A program made the translations under genes and the position numbers. A stretch of 64,000 nt of DNA, taken from assembly GCA_016707785.1 (NCBI GenBank), contig JADJGZ010000015.1:1-64000 (forward strand), read 5' to 3'. Origin of the DNA: Bacteroidales bacterium (lineage in GTDB: Bacteria; Bacteroidota; Bacteroidia; Bacteroidales; UBA4417). Shown here one piece after another: positions 11,501 to 19,712 of this stretch. The notes under the pieces were generated by a model. It ran no database searches. It was given only the letters and a program-made list of their open reading frames with translations, and was not told the DNA's origin. Every line of letters begins with the position of its first letter. Positions within the stretch are counted from its first letter, which is position 1.

Positions 11501-14500
11501 TACATTCCGGGTTGTGGCCACAGCCGGCATCAGTTGAATTTCGGTTTATACAACCCAGGAATTCTCCACAAGGCATATTTAGCATTTCATTTAGGCGGAT
11601 ACCGAAAATCTCTGCTGCAGCTTCATTGGCTTGTGTTATTTTTTGATCTTCATCAAGGATAATCATACCAACAGGTGATGAAGATAAAATGGATTGCAGG
11701 TTATCACGCTCTACCTGCAATTTCTCTTCAGCCAAAAGGCGCTGAATGGCTATTGAAGCCTGGCTGACAAGTGTTTCAAGTAAATTCACATGGGTTAATG
11801 GCGCATCTTCCTTCAACATGATCACAACACCTCCATAGGCCTGTGTGTCATTACTGAATCCAATTGAGTAAAGTACCTTAATTCCCAGGAGTTTTTCGAT
11901 TGATCGGGCTACTTTTCTACTGATTTGGCTGGCCGAGACAGTATAGATGATATCTTTTGTAATCCGTGAAAAGGCCAATCGCTTAAATAGTTGCAATTCA
12001 ACTTCCGACATTTTATTGATCGGAGCGTTAAAGTGATTTGGGTCAATACCCAGGAGTTTTTTGATCATATCCAGAATTTTCCCAAAACCAAAAACTCCCG
12101 CAATCTGGACATAATTTTCTGATTCATCAATCGAAGAAACCACTACATAGGATTCACCTACTACCTTATGAATACATGACCCAATGTATTCATAGATATC
12201 TTTTCGATTCTTCATCGAAATCAGGTTACCTGCAACTTCAGCAAGAAATTTTTGCTCTTGCAGGTGACGGCTAATTTCTTCCTGCTCAATCCTGCGTTCA
12301 GTGATATCCCTTATAATGGCCAGTGATTCTGACTCTGAAAGGAGGATGAAACGGCATTCGAAGGTTTTTAATTCATCACCGATTTTCAGATTATATTCGA
12401 AATCTATTTGCTTTCGGACCAGGAATACTTCTTCAAGCTTGTTGTTCAGTAGCTTTGAAAGCTCCGGCGGAAATACCTCCTTCAATTTTTTCCCGATGAA
12501 ATTTTCAGGGATGGTAAAAAGTAATTTGATATCATTTGCTCTGTAATTAAGGATTTTCCCCTCTCTGCTTATATGAAACAATAAGTCTGGTACAGCTTCA
12601 ACAATGGCACGATTCTCAACTTCACTTTTCCTGAGTGATTCTTCTACTTCTCTCCTTTCTAATTCTCCGGCGGCTCTGATTGCTACCATTTTGAGAATGG
12701 TTTGCGCCAGGTGAGGATTTGATAAAGGATTCCTGTCGATCAGAGCCAGAAGCCCGATAGGATTGCCTGTTGAGGACCAAAGCGTAGTGCCAATATAGCT
12801 TTCTGCTTTCATTTCCTGAAGAACCTTGTCTTTTGGGTACAAGTCCTTGACTTTTTCCGGGATACAACACACAGTCTTTTCAACAACATCGCCACAAGGA
12901 GTATCTTTTAATGAATAAGTGAGATTGTCCTCAAAAACACCACTATAGAAAACGGCAATGGTTGTTGCCATTTTCATATTTTCTGAAAGTTTGTCAATAC
13001 AGACATATTCCATATCCAGGATTGAAGACAGAAATTTTGCCAAAGACTGGAAGAATTCTTCCTGTTTCGAATTCCATCCGGAATGAATGAGAAATAGTTG
13101 AACCTCTTCTATTTTCTTTCTTTCAGTAATATCTTCAATAGCACCATAGAGATTGCATTTTCCAGGTTCCTGTTCCAGTTTAACACATTCAGCTGAGGCA
13201 GTAATCCAGATAATTCTACCATCTTTTCGTTTCATCCTTAAATCACATTTATCCGATGATCCGGGACTAACTTCAAGAATGTGCTTTTTAAAAATCGGGA
13301 TGTCCTCATCAATAATCAGATGTCCCCAACAAGAGAAATTCTGGAATTCTGCTTCTGTGTAACCTGTAAGTTTTTCAACAGGCCCATATACCCAATCTAA
13401 CGAAAATTCATTTTTTTCATTTGTGACACAGGAATAGGATAAATCTGAAATACTGGAAGAAATATGCCTGAAGCGCATTTCACTCTTCCTCAACTCCATT
13501 TCAGTCGTTTTTTGTTCAGTGATATCAATCAGGTTCCCAACCACTTTGATAATAGTATCACCGCTTTTCACAATTTTGCCAATGGTTCTTATCCAATGCT
13601 GTGTTCCATGAGCATCGATTAAAGTAACTTCAAGGTCAAAAGGGGTGCCATCTTTACGGAGTGAATTGAATGCATTTCTGATAACTTCCTGGTCAGAATC
13701 GGAATAATAGCTAAGTACAGATTGAAGGGTAGGTATATATTCATCTTTAAAAAGACCATGAATCAGATACATCTCATCCGTCCAGGTAAGCTGTTCTGTC
13801 CTTAGATCATATTCCCACCCTCCAGTATTTGAAAGCTCTTCAGTAACAGAAAGAATTTGTTGTTGCTGCTGTAAAAGAAGAGTCTTTTGCCTTCTGTTAT
13901 CCTCGTTACCTATCGCATTCGAAATCAATTCTATCAAACGAAGATCATCTTCACTAAAATCTATATCATCCTGGTAGACAACACAAAGGGAACCAATCGC
14001 TTTCCCTTCGCATCTGACAACATGCCCACAATAGGTTTTAAGGGCATACGCTTTCACGTTAGGATCAGAGGTATTGTACGATGTATCAGGCAGATTCTTA
14101 ACTATGATGGAGTTTTCAAGATTATTTCTGATGACATCAAAACAAATATGTCCTTCAGGAGCATCCCTTTCAATGAAATCTTTCGGTGTATTCCATTTAC
14201 CTGCAGAGAATAATTTCCCATCTTCCAGGCGGTTATAAAGTGCACAGGTAGCTCCTAGTAATTCCCCACAAATTGAGGTCAGGCTATTGATATTTGCATC
14301 ATGATCTGTACCTAAAGTGGTAATGCAATCAATCACACTTTGGATTCTTGTCCTTTGTTTCTGTAATTCTTGTTCTGTGTTCTTTTGAATGGTGATATCT
14401 TCAATCATGCTAAGAAAGTACAGGAAATCACCGTTATCAGAATTTATAATACTAACTTTTATCTTTCCCCAAAGGATTGATTCATCTTTACGCAGATATC

Positions 14501-14780
14501 TTTTTTCTGTTTGATATTCAGTTATTTCATTTTTTAACAGTTTTTGCAAATTATAAACATCTTGCTCTATATGATCTGGATGTGTAATATGTTTAAATGT
14601 TATACCTAATAACTCTTGCTTTTTATATCCAAGCATTGAGCAGAATTGCTGGTTTACATCAATAAATTTCCCGTCTGCTCCAGCCATTATAATTCCAAAT
14701 GGACCTTCTTCAAAAATCTTCCGAAAACGAGTGTGGTTGTCGGAGTTGACTTTTTCAATATTGTTTGCCTTTTTACTCAT
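5517..14780 (-). CDS. Giant multi-PAS/GAF sensor histidine kinase (3087 aa)
   Basis: A single open frame encodes a 3087-residue soluble histidine kinase. Domains in order: PAS1 18-139; GAF1 140-298; PAS2 299-430; PAS3 431-559; GAF2 560-714; PAS4 715-835; GAF3 836-1021; PAS5 1022-1164 (five clustered cysteines, 1071-1096); then thirteen consecutive PAS modules of 120-141 residues from 1165 to 2839 (18 PAS in all); HisKA with H2873 in SVSHDLRSPLRAI; HATPase with N2987, DNGVGF at 3017 and GTGVGLA at 3045. Most PAS modules end in a DITER.KxAE-type linker, which marks the module boundaries. No signal peptide or membrane segment is visible. It is the first gene of an operon with an Rcp1-like regulator and a hybrid kinase. 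Most multi-PAS kinases have 2-8 PAS domains, so this one is exceptionally large. Ligands cannot be predicted. Confidence 0.95.
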   Translation of the reverse strand: MSKKANNIEKVNSDNHTRFRKIFEEGPFGIIMAGADGKFIDVNQQFCSMLGYKKQELLGITFKHITHPDHIEQDVYNLQKLLKNEITEYQTEKRYLRKDESILWGKIKVSIINSDNGDFLYFLSMIEDITIQKNTEQELQKQRTRIQSVIDCITTLGTDHDANINSLTSICGELLGATCALYNRLEDGKLFSAGKWNTPKDFIERDAPEGHICFDVIRNNLENSIIVKNLPDTSYNTSDPNVKAYALKTYCGHVVRCEGKAIGSLCVVYQDDIDFSEDDLRLIELISNAIGNEDNRRQKTLLLQQQQQILSVTEELSNTGGWEYDLRTEQLTWTDEMYLIHGLFKDEYIPTLQSVLSYYSDSDQEVIRNAFNSLRKDGTPFDLEVTLIDAHGTQHWIRTIGKIVKSGDTIIKVVGNLIDITEQKTTEMELRKSEMRFRHISSSISDLSYSCVTNEKNEFSLDWVYGPVEKLTGYTEAEFQNFSCWGHLIIDEDIPIFKKHILEVSPGSSDKCDLRMKRKDGRIIWITASAECVKLEQEPGKCNLYGAIEDITERKKIEEVQLFLIHSGWNSKQEEFFQSLAKFLSSILDMEYVCIDKLSENMKMATTIAVFYSGVFEDNLTYSLKDTPCGDVVEKTVCCIPEKVKDLYPKDKVLQEMKAESYIGTTLWSSTGNPIGLLALIDRNPLSNPHLAQTILKMVAIRAAGELERREVEESLRKSEVENRAIVEAVPDLLFHISREGKILNYRANDIKLLFTIPENFIGKKLKEVFPPELSKLLNNKLEEVFLVRKQIDFEYNLKIGDELKTFECRFILLSESESLAIIRDITERRIEQEEISRHLQEQKFLAEVAGNLISMKNRKDIYEYIGSCIHKVVGESYVVVSSIDESENYVQIAGVFGFGKILDMIKKLLGIDPNHFNAPINKMSEVELQLFKRLAFSRITKDIIYTVSASQISRKVARSIEKLLGIKVLYSIGFSNDTQAYGGVVIMLKEDAPLTHVNLLETLVSQASIAIQRLLAEEKLQVERDNLQSILSSSPVGMIILDEDQKITQANEAAAEIFGIRLNEMLNMPCGEFLGCINRNSTDAGCGHNPECKACNINNSILEALERQIVIRDRESELLQEQANGGKSVWFRYSIEPIILNRKLHLILALHNITEQKKSQAILQSTHDHYLNLIEKAPDGIALVKADGRFVYASPSAMRIFGYEESEITNFHPDSLTHPEDLPMVLEALQHLMIDPSFIPTIQYRFQHKDGSWRWIESTMRNLLSEPSVEAIVINFRDINERKQAEDALHNSEKRFRALIENSSDAIIVIDQNATILYESPAYSRITGRDIKDRIGENGFEFIHEDDLPMVRDKIHQLIESPDIPVNAVFRNLHQDGSWHYLECVAANKLTDPSINGLVINMYDITQRWQAEQALKESESKYKGLFEANKDGISIFYVNPDETLSTFVEVNEAAAAMIGCSREEFLASSVVDFEVNVGPELLEKRRNLLLTKGFVNTETKIIHKDGHLIDVELFIIPILYNNRMALMNIVRDISERKAAQQAILESEERWAFAVEGSNDGMWDWDVSNNTVYYSNRWKEMLGYEPNDISEDVNAWSKLLHPEDKDAVIKEIDRHLKGETASYLTEHRLLCKDGSYKWILDRGKVLQWSPDGKPLRMVGTHTDISERKKSEEALLVKDAALNSASSGIGMTNLDGLLTYVNPALVQMWGYDSAEELLGKPAMNFWKSPEELTDSIQKALTLGHCSGEMMAEKKDGTAFPVWFLTTNIVDSHGNIIGLMGSFIDISEQKEAQLALLRSEEKYRRLTDNAVDIIFRLELNPEIKVSYISPSIKATTGFSQSEFETGEREILDKIYPEDKPKLIQLLLEKVVPKEPILLRWNIKAGGYKWMESRIVPIYNTVGNLIAIEGISRDITADKLAREALNESETRFRSLFNSSPDAIILADVETGIIVEVNSAATQLIGKEEKEIIGKHFTSLHPKRFHDFSVGNFNVKSSRYQSAGEMNPTENLITRANGLEIPVEISASVINLKGRKVMHGVFRDITERKKSEQALRESEGLTRAVLNSLHAHVAVLDSDGMIISVNEPWRHFGLENGINTFMGSIENVNYLEVIKKAIQEGDSGLIEIQQGIKDVINGRIGKYETEYPCHSVQEKKWFSMYVTPLSSENGGAVITHENITQRKLAEEAVKESEDKFRTLAESSPYAIMIYQDDVWVYTNASGERICEYSAEELHTIKFWEIVAPEFRNEIRNLGRNRQKGQIPDASYEFQIITKHGIRKWVFLTGSSLIFKGKPAGIISVVDITDRKLAEEEVQRERLLLRTLIDNLPDTIYVKDNQARKVLANRADLKVMGFKSESEVIGKDDIELLGPEIGGRGLRDDLKVLKSKKPLFNKEEDFIDNEGIQRWLLTSKIPLLDDHGKAMGLIGIGRDISERKQTDLALRLSEEKHRTLYETMAQGVVYQDATGRILSCNKAAERLLGLSTEQMKGKESTSPMWKSIHEDGSPYPGEEHPSMQALKTGKPVKNKIMGIFNPQIEQIVWIKIDAVPQFHPGEKQPFQVFTTLDDITERRLAEIAIQRSEKRYRSLFNEMLEGFSLHEIICDENDTPVNYRFLDANPAFEKMTGLKASEIVGKTVLDVLPSIEPSWINNFGKVAISGNPLNFEDYAASLNKYYHVMAFSPEPRKFAAMITDITERKLAEEALRSSRQQLMDIIDFLPDATFVIDNEKKVIAWNKAIEEMTGISKAGMIGKGDHHYTIPFYGKKQKQLLDFLDSDEHELRQKYHNIYKKGNTLHAEIFAPNLYGGKGAYLSNIGAPLFDVNGLRIGSIESIRDITDRKQAEEEIYQLNAQLEQRVAERTSDLEAAMHEMEAFSYSVSHDLRSPLRAIEGFSKILQDEYEQLFDNEGHRILKVIRDNTLKMDQLITDLLSLSRISRFEIKHSQIDMNLMVKGIINEFSQTMGDLNIEFTIPKLLNGNGDTNLVKQVWVNLISNAIKYTKPKEDRKIEISCYKDGFMTTYSVKDNGVGFNPEFTHKLFGVFQRLHKASEFEGTGVGLAIVRRIINRHNGKTWATGELGKGATFYFSLPNKPISE

Positions 14781-15362
14781 AACCGGAGAATATGCAGGTT
14801 TGGATTGAAGTTTTTACTCTAATGTTTGAACAAGGATTCTTTTGAAAGTGGCATTCAATTCTGTGAATGATTCAAATGAAAGAATTGGCTTGAATGTGCT
14901 TTGTAATAGTACATTTCGGGTTCAGCTAAGCACTGATTTCCAGAACCTTCTTTTTGCTTGTAAACAGAAATATATTGCTTGCAACTCACTATTGATTGTT
15001 GAACTATGATCAAATATACATTAAATGTAGGGTTTTAGTATTTACAATGATCGATGGAAAAAAAATGATTTCAATTTTTTTTCATCACTTATAAAGGGCT
15101 TTTATTCCAGTCCTGTTAGATTTGAACTTGTATTGAAGAGTGTTATTCCAAAATTTTGGCTATGTTTTGAGGGAAGTATTTAGCCTGATTTTGTTATTTT
15201 GAGCTTTAGCCATAATTTCCTGAAGCCTACGGTTTGTAGTATTTTGAGTTTAAGTTCAATATAGAAGTAAAGCTGATATTGTTCGATCTCGCACTGAAAA
15301 CCTCGGTATTTCAAAACCCCAATTCTCTCCCCGGAAACTTCTCCCCCGCAGATTAAAATTCA
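14781..15362. other. Intergenic region upstream of the giant kinase
   Basis: About 580 nt without a recognisable gene, between the start of the giant kinase and the ssrA terminator. On the minus strand there is one TATATTTG box (complement of 15011-15018) that fits the TAnnTTTG -7 consensus and could begin a transcript with a leader of roughly 220 nt for the kinase operon, but no clear -33 element accompanies it. Nothing else stands out. Confidence 0.35.
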
Positions 15363-15394
15363 AAAGCCTGGAATTCATTCGAATTCCAGGCTTT
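15363..15394 (-). terminator. Rho-independent terminator of ssrA
   Basis: A perfect 14-bp stem AAAGCCTGGAATTC with a 4-nt loop, followed on the minus strand by a T-rich stretch (TTTTGAATTTTAAT). It begins 12 nt after the tmRNA 3' end. Confidence 0.85.
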
Positions 15395-15405
15395 CATCAA
15401 TTTTG

Positions 15406-15780
15406 TGGAGCTGCCGGGAGTCGAACCCGGGTCCAAACAGTCAGCAAAATCGCTTTCTACATGCTTAGCCTTCAGTTGATTGTCGGGAGCCGGCCGGCAA
15501 AAAGCCGCCCAACCGGTTCCGTATTCCTTTTGGTTTTCGAATTGTCACCAGGACCTTAACAACCTTATCCTTCCATTTTTGATGCCCGGGTGCGGGACGC
15601 CGGAGGGCAGGGCTTCCCGTGGGGCAATCGGCAGGTTAATACTTGTGATTAAGCGGCCAATGCGTAGTTGTAATCGTTGCCATTTATGTGGCTTGAGCAT
15701 TTGGTTTTAACGGGCCATCTACTCAAAGTCCCGGCATGCTTACCATCCCACTGTCACTGCTGTCAAAACCGGTCAGCCCC
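15406..15780 (-). ncRNA. ssrA: Transfer-messenger RNA (tmRNA)
   Basis: The RNA rescues stalled ribosomes by adding a degradation tag. The 5' end GGGGCTGACC (at 15780) pairs with the 3' acceptor strand CAGCTCC (15407-15413), forming a tRNA-like 7-bp stem with one G-U. The T arm GGGTTCGACTCCC precedes it, and CCA is not exactly encoded. The tag frame at 15649-15681 reads GNDYNYALAA and then TAA, with GGC as the likely resume codon, like the G-initial tags of other Bacteroidota. The total of about 375 nt is within the usual range. The minus-strand segment has its own -7 box upstream and a strong terminator downstream. The exact resume codon is inferred from family tags. Confidence 0.95.
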
Positions 15781-15798
15781 GATCGTGGATTGTGACTA

Positions 15799-15806
15799 CA
15801 AAGGTA
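15799..15806 (-). promoter_or_regulatory. TAnnTTTG -7 box of ssrA
   Basis: On the minus strand the bases read TACCTTTG, a perfect Bacteroidota -7 element, 18 nt before the mature tmRNA 5' end. A possible TTTTTG -33 element lies about 17 nt further upstream (15824-15829). Confidence 0.7.
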
Positions 15807-15896
15807 GTCCCAAATTCTATTAGCAAAAACAATCATTCCTGGAATAATGAAGGAAGAATCTTCCTTAACAAGAACTTTAATAAAGCAGGCGAATCA

Positions 15897-17059
15897 TTAT
15901 CCCCTGAATGGACGGGCATATTTTGTTACATCTTCAGCAGAAATAACCGGTCCGCACAAAATGGCCATTCTTTCAATAATGTTTCTTAGTTCCCTGATAT
16001 TACCGGTGAACTGGATCTTTTTAACTCTTCAAGTGCATCCTCCATAAAGATTGCAGGCGTCTTTCCCTCGTTTTCTGCAATGGTTTGCATGAAATGATTG
16101 GCTAATAAAGGGATATCATCCGCCCGGTCGTTCAGTGATGGAACATGTATCAGGATTACACTTAACCGATGGTATAAATCTTCCCTGAAGGTTTTGTTTT
16201 GTACTTCTTCCAGCAGGTTTTTATTGGTGGCGGCAATAACTCTTACATTGACCGGGATTTCCTTCTCTCCGCCAACCCGCATAATCTTATTTTCCTGCAA
16301 GGCTCTTAAAACTTTTGCTTGTGCCGAAAGGCTCATATCTCCGATTTCATCCAGGAAAAGGGTGCCATCATTTGCCTGCTCAAAATCTCCTTTTCGTTGT
16401 TTGATGGCAGAAGTAAAGGATCCCTTTTCATGCCCGAATAACACACTTTCAATCAATTCAGAAGGAATGGCGGCACAATTCACTTCAACAAAAGGACCTT
16501 CTGCACGATTGCTCTTTTCATGCAGCCATCGGGCTACAAGTTCTTTTCCGGTACCACTTTGGCCGGTAATAAGAACACGGGCATCAGTAGGGGCTACTCT
16601 TTCTATAATATCTTTAATCGCACTAATAGCAGGTGCTTCTCCTATCATTTCCCACTGCTTGCTTACTTTCCTTTTCAATGCCTTTGTCTCAGTAACTAGT
16701 CTGGATTTGTCCAACGCATTTCTAAGGGTTATAAGCAGCCTGTTAAGATCCAATGGCTTGGAAATATAATCATAAGCCCCTTTCCTGATAGAATCTACAG
16801 CTGTTTCAATGGTACCATGACCAGAAATCATTACCACCGGGACTTCTGAAATCCGGAGTATTTGTTCCAGGACTTCAATTCCATCCATCTGTGGCATTTT
16901 TATATCGCAGAGGACAACATCATAAGTTTCCTTTGTAAATTGCTCTAACCCGGAAAGACCATCAACAGCTTCATCTACCTGGTAATTTTCATATTCCAGT
17001 ATTTCCCGGAGTGTACTCCGAATGGCTCGTTCATCGTCTATTACTAAAATTCTCGACAT
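15897..17059 (-). pseudogene. NtrC-family sigma-54 response regulator, frameshifted near its end
   Basis: A receiver plus AAA+ sigma-54 activator. The receiver has D52 in VVLCDIKMPQMDG. The AAA+ domain has Walker A GQSGTGK (166-172), the sigma-54 contact loop as GSFTSA (213-218) rather than GAFTGA, and Walker B TLFLDEIGDM (about 233-242). The open frame ends at 15986 after LKRSSSPVISGN, but another frame continues as IQFTGNIRELRNIIERMAILC ... YARPFRG to a stop at 15897. One lost base in the A run near 16020 explains this. Even when joined, the protein (about 386 residues) ends right after the AAA+ lid and has no Fis-type helix-turn-helix, so any DNA targeting must be indirect. It is upstream of ssrA on the same strand, and its partner kinase is not visible here. 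Confidence 0.85.
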
Positions 17060-17179
17060 ACTGGTTTATTTAATCGTATTATTAAGGTATGATTATTTTG
17101 CAAAACTCTTTTTAGAACAGGATTTTTAAGCAAAACCTTTACTCTGGTATAATGATGATATTTTGGGCTTCATACCAGT

Positions 17180-18584
17180 TTAACCTCTATATCTCATCCA
17201 TTTCCATAACTCCCTGTAATTCACTTTCTTGCCATACATCAAGATACCGGTTCTATAAATTTTTGATGCAACCCAGGTGGTAAAGAGGAAACCGGCAACC
17301 AGAAGAACCATGGAAAGTGCAATTTGCCATCCTGGAACTCCAAAGGGTATCCTTACCATCATGATAACAGGTGAGGTGAAAGGTATCATTGAAAGCCAGA
17401 AAGCAAGCGAACCATTAGGATCATTTACTATTGATTGTGCAACTACCATGGCAAAGATGAGAGGGGACAGTTATCAGCAACATAAAATTGTTGTGTATCT
17501 GTTTCATTATCCACAGCAGATCCTATAGCTGCAAACAGTGCCCCATAAAGAAGATAACCACCAATGAAGAAAAAGATAAATGAGGTGATCAGCAAAGTGA
17601 AGGGGATTGTGGCAAGTGCCTCAAGTACAACGTTACTCGCCTGGGACTGAGAATCTGCATTAATCACGTCTGCCGGAACCTGGCCATTGGTTTGGAGATC
17701 AGAGGTTACCGGAACCTGGATTTGTTGTTTAGGCTTAAATTGATCAGGGAATGCCTGCTGCACACCAGCAATCAGGATGCCTGTAAATAAAATCCAAAGC
17801 AGGAATTGTGTTAATCCAACCATAGCTACTCCGATGATTTTTCCCATCATCAATTGAAAGGGTTTCACTGAGGAAACTATGACTTCTACTATTCGGTTGG
17901 TTTTCTCTTCGATTACACCCCGCATCACCTGTGCTCCAAACATGAAGATAAACATGTATATCAGGATGGAGAATACAAGTCCGGTAATCATATATGCTTC
18001 AGTATAGCTTTTCTGTTCTGTACCACCTTCTGATAATTTGATAGAAGTTAATTCTACATCAGAGCGAATATTTTCAGAATAGTTTCACTCATGAGGTCTT
18101 CACGCGTGGTATCCCTATCACTCTCATGCTGGGGTGATAATTTGATCATCTCCTTTCGGATCTCAGCAGCGAGTTTATGTTTCTCAATCTCCCGGTTCAT
18201 CACATTGGAGATGTAACCTTTCAGGTTTAAAGTGGGTGGATTATCGGAATAAAGGATAGCCTTGGCCGGCACCGATAATTGGGTTGATGGAATATACAGC
18301 AGGGCTTCTCCCGACGATTTTTGAAGATTCTGTTTTGCGTCTTCAAGGCTTAAAGCGATAGGAAGAAAAGTGTAATTATCTGTATTCTCAAATTTTGAAG
18401 CAAACCAACCGGTCTCATCGATCACCTGTATCTGCCTTTGTTCATCCTGTTGTGTGGCAAGATATACCGGAAGGATGAAAATTAATGCCATGAGTATGGG
18501 GCCGAGTATAGTCATGACAATAAAGGAACGTTTCCTGACACGGGTCAGGTACTCTCTCTGGATAATCAGCGAAATCTTATTCAT
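17180..18584 (-). pseudogene. ABC-2 type permease (NatB-like), frameshifted
   Basis: This is the membrane subunit of an ABC exporter whose ATPase is encoded 13 nt upstream. It begins MNKISLIIQREYLTRVRKRSF with a first hydrophobic helix (FIVMTILGPILMALIFILP), then a large extracytoplasmic loop, then a helix bundle (VMRGVIEEKTNRIVEVIVSS is the conserved ABC-2 motif) and a C-terminal pair of helices ending ELWKWMRYRG. The frame breaks three times: near 18075 (KIRSDVELTS in a new frame), and twice between 17450 and 17500, where TQQFMLLITVPLIFAMVV would be expected. Single-base indels account for all three. The joined product is about 465 residues, normal for the NatB/YhaP group. The substrate is unknown. 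Confidence 0.8.
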
Positions 18585-18597
18585 AGCTTAACTTAGA

Positions 18598-19545
18598 TCA
18601 GGATTCAAGGATTGAATTGGCATTCACCGCATTTTCTGCATTTACTTCTGAAATAAAGATATCATTCATTGAAGGAATCACTTCAGAGAAATAGGCAATC
18701 TGAAGGTGGGGGAGGAGTTTGCCTAATAGCACGCCCGAATCAGTCCCTTTGGGTATTTTAATCAATGCTTCATGCAATCCATCAGATTGGGAGGCTTCAA
18801 GCAGTTCAAATCCCGGCATTAACAATGGTTTAAGCTCCTGAGTCGGATTCCTGTAGTGAATTCTGTATGTATCATTAAAATGCTGCCTGCGGATCTCTTT
18901 TACATTTCCATCCAGGATTTTGTTTGACTTGTTGATTAGAACAATATCGTCACAGAGTTCTTCTACCGAAGCCATATTATGGGTAGAAAAGATGATAGTG
19001 GACCCTTTTCTTCTCAGTTCAAGGATTTCATCCCTTAACAGGTTGACATTTATTGGATCAAAACCACTGAAAGGCTCATCAAAGATTAATAATTTCGGCT
19101 CATGCACAACAGTTACTATGAATTGAACCTTTTGTTGCATACCCTTAGAGAGTTCCTCCACTTTCTTATTCCACCAGGCTTGAATTTCAAATTTTTCAAA
19201 CCAGTATTTCAGTCTCTTAACTGCATCATTCCTGCTAAGCCCTTTTAATTGAGCAAGGTAAATCGCCTGTTCTCCAACTCCCATCTTCTTATATAAACCA
19301 CGTTCTTCAGGAAGGTAGCCGATTTCAGCAATGTCATCGGGATGTAATTTATGCCCGGAATAAAACACTTCGCCTTCATCAGGTCCGGTAATCTGGTTTA
19401 TGATGCGGATTAAGGTTGTTTTCCCTGCACCATTAGGCCCAAGGAGTCCGAAAATCGCCTGATCGTTGACTTCAAGGCTTACTCCATTCAATGCAGTAAA
19501 ATCCCCGAATCGTTTGGTCACTTTGTTGGCAGTCAGAATTGCCAT
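18598..19545 (-). CDS. ABC transporter ATP-binding protein (NatA-like)
   Basis: A 315-residue ATPase of the ABC-2 exporter encoded with the downstream permease. Walker A GPNGAGKTT is near residue 35-43, the signature appears as LSKGMQQKVQ, Walker B as LLIFDEPFSG, and the switch His lies in IFSTHNM. The C-terminal extension (DTYRIHYRNPTQEL ... FYISEV-like end) matches the DUF4162-type tail common in NatA/YhaQ proteins. This gives a stand-alone exporter pair; possible substrates (ions, peptides, antibiotics) cannot be told from the sequence. Confidence 0.9.
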   Translation of the reverse strand: MAILTANKVTKRFGDFTALNGVSLEVNDQAIFGLLGPNGAGKTTLIRIINQITGPDEGEVFYSGHKLHPDDIAEIGYLPEERGLYKKMGVGEQAIYLAQLKGLSRNDAVKRLKYWFEKFEIQAWWNKKVEELSKGMQQKVQFIVTVVHEPKLLIFDEPFSGFDPINVNLLRDEILELRRKGSTIIFSTHNMASVEELCDDIVLINKSNKILDGNVKEIRRQHFNDTYRIHYRNPTQELKPLLMPGFELLEASQSDGLHEALIKIPKGTDSGVLLGKLLPHLQIAYFSEVIPSMNDIFISEVNAENAVNANSILES

Positions 19546-19712
19546 AGTTTTTACGTTAAAGTGGTTGAAAGGTACTTTTTATTAATTGAATGAAAAGATG
19601 CAACAGATGATCATGAAGGTGATGCTTTGTTTATATGCTCATGTCTAAAGTAACAGCTATATTGTTACTGGTCTTGAGATAAATTTGGCTTATGCTAACT
19701 TACATATTCCTC

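Noticed and set aside
16098..16769. Plus-strand open frame of 223 codons
   Set aside because: Fully antisense to the AAA+ domain of the NtrC-type regulator; Ser/Ala-rich composition typical of a shadow frame.
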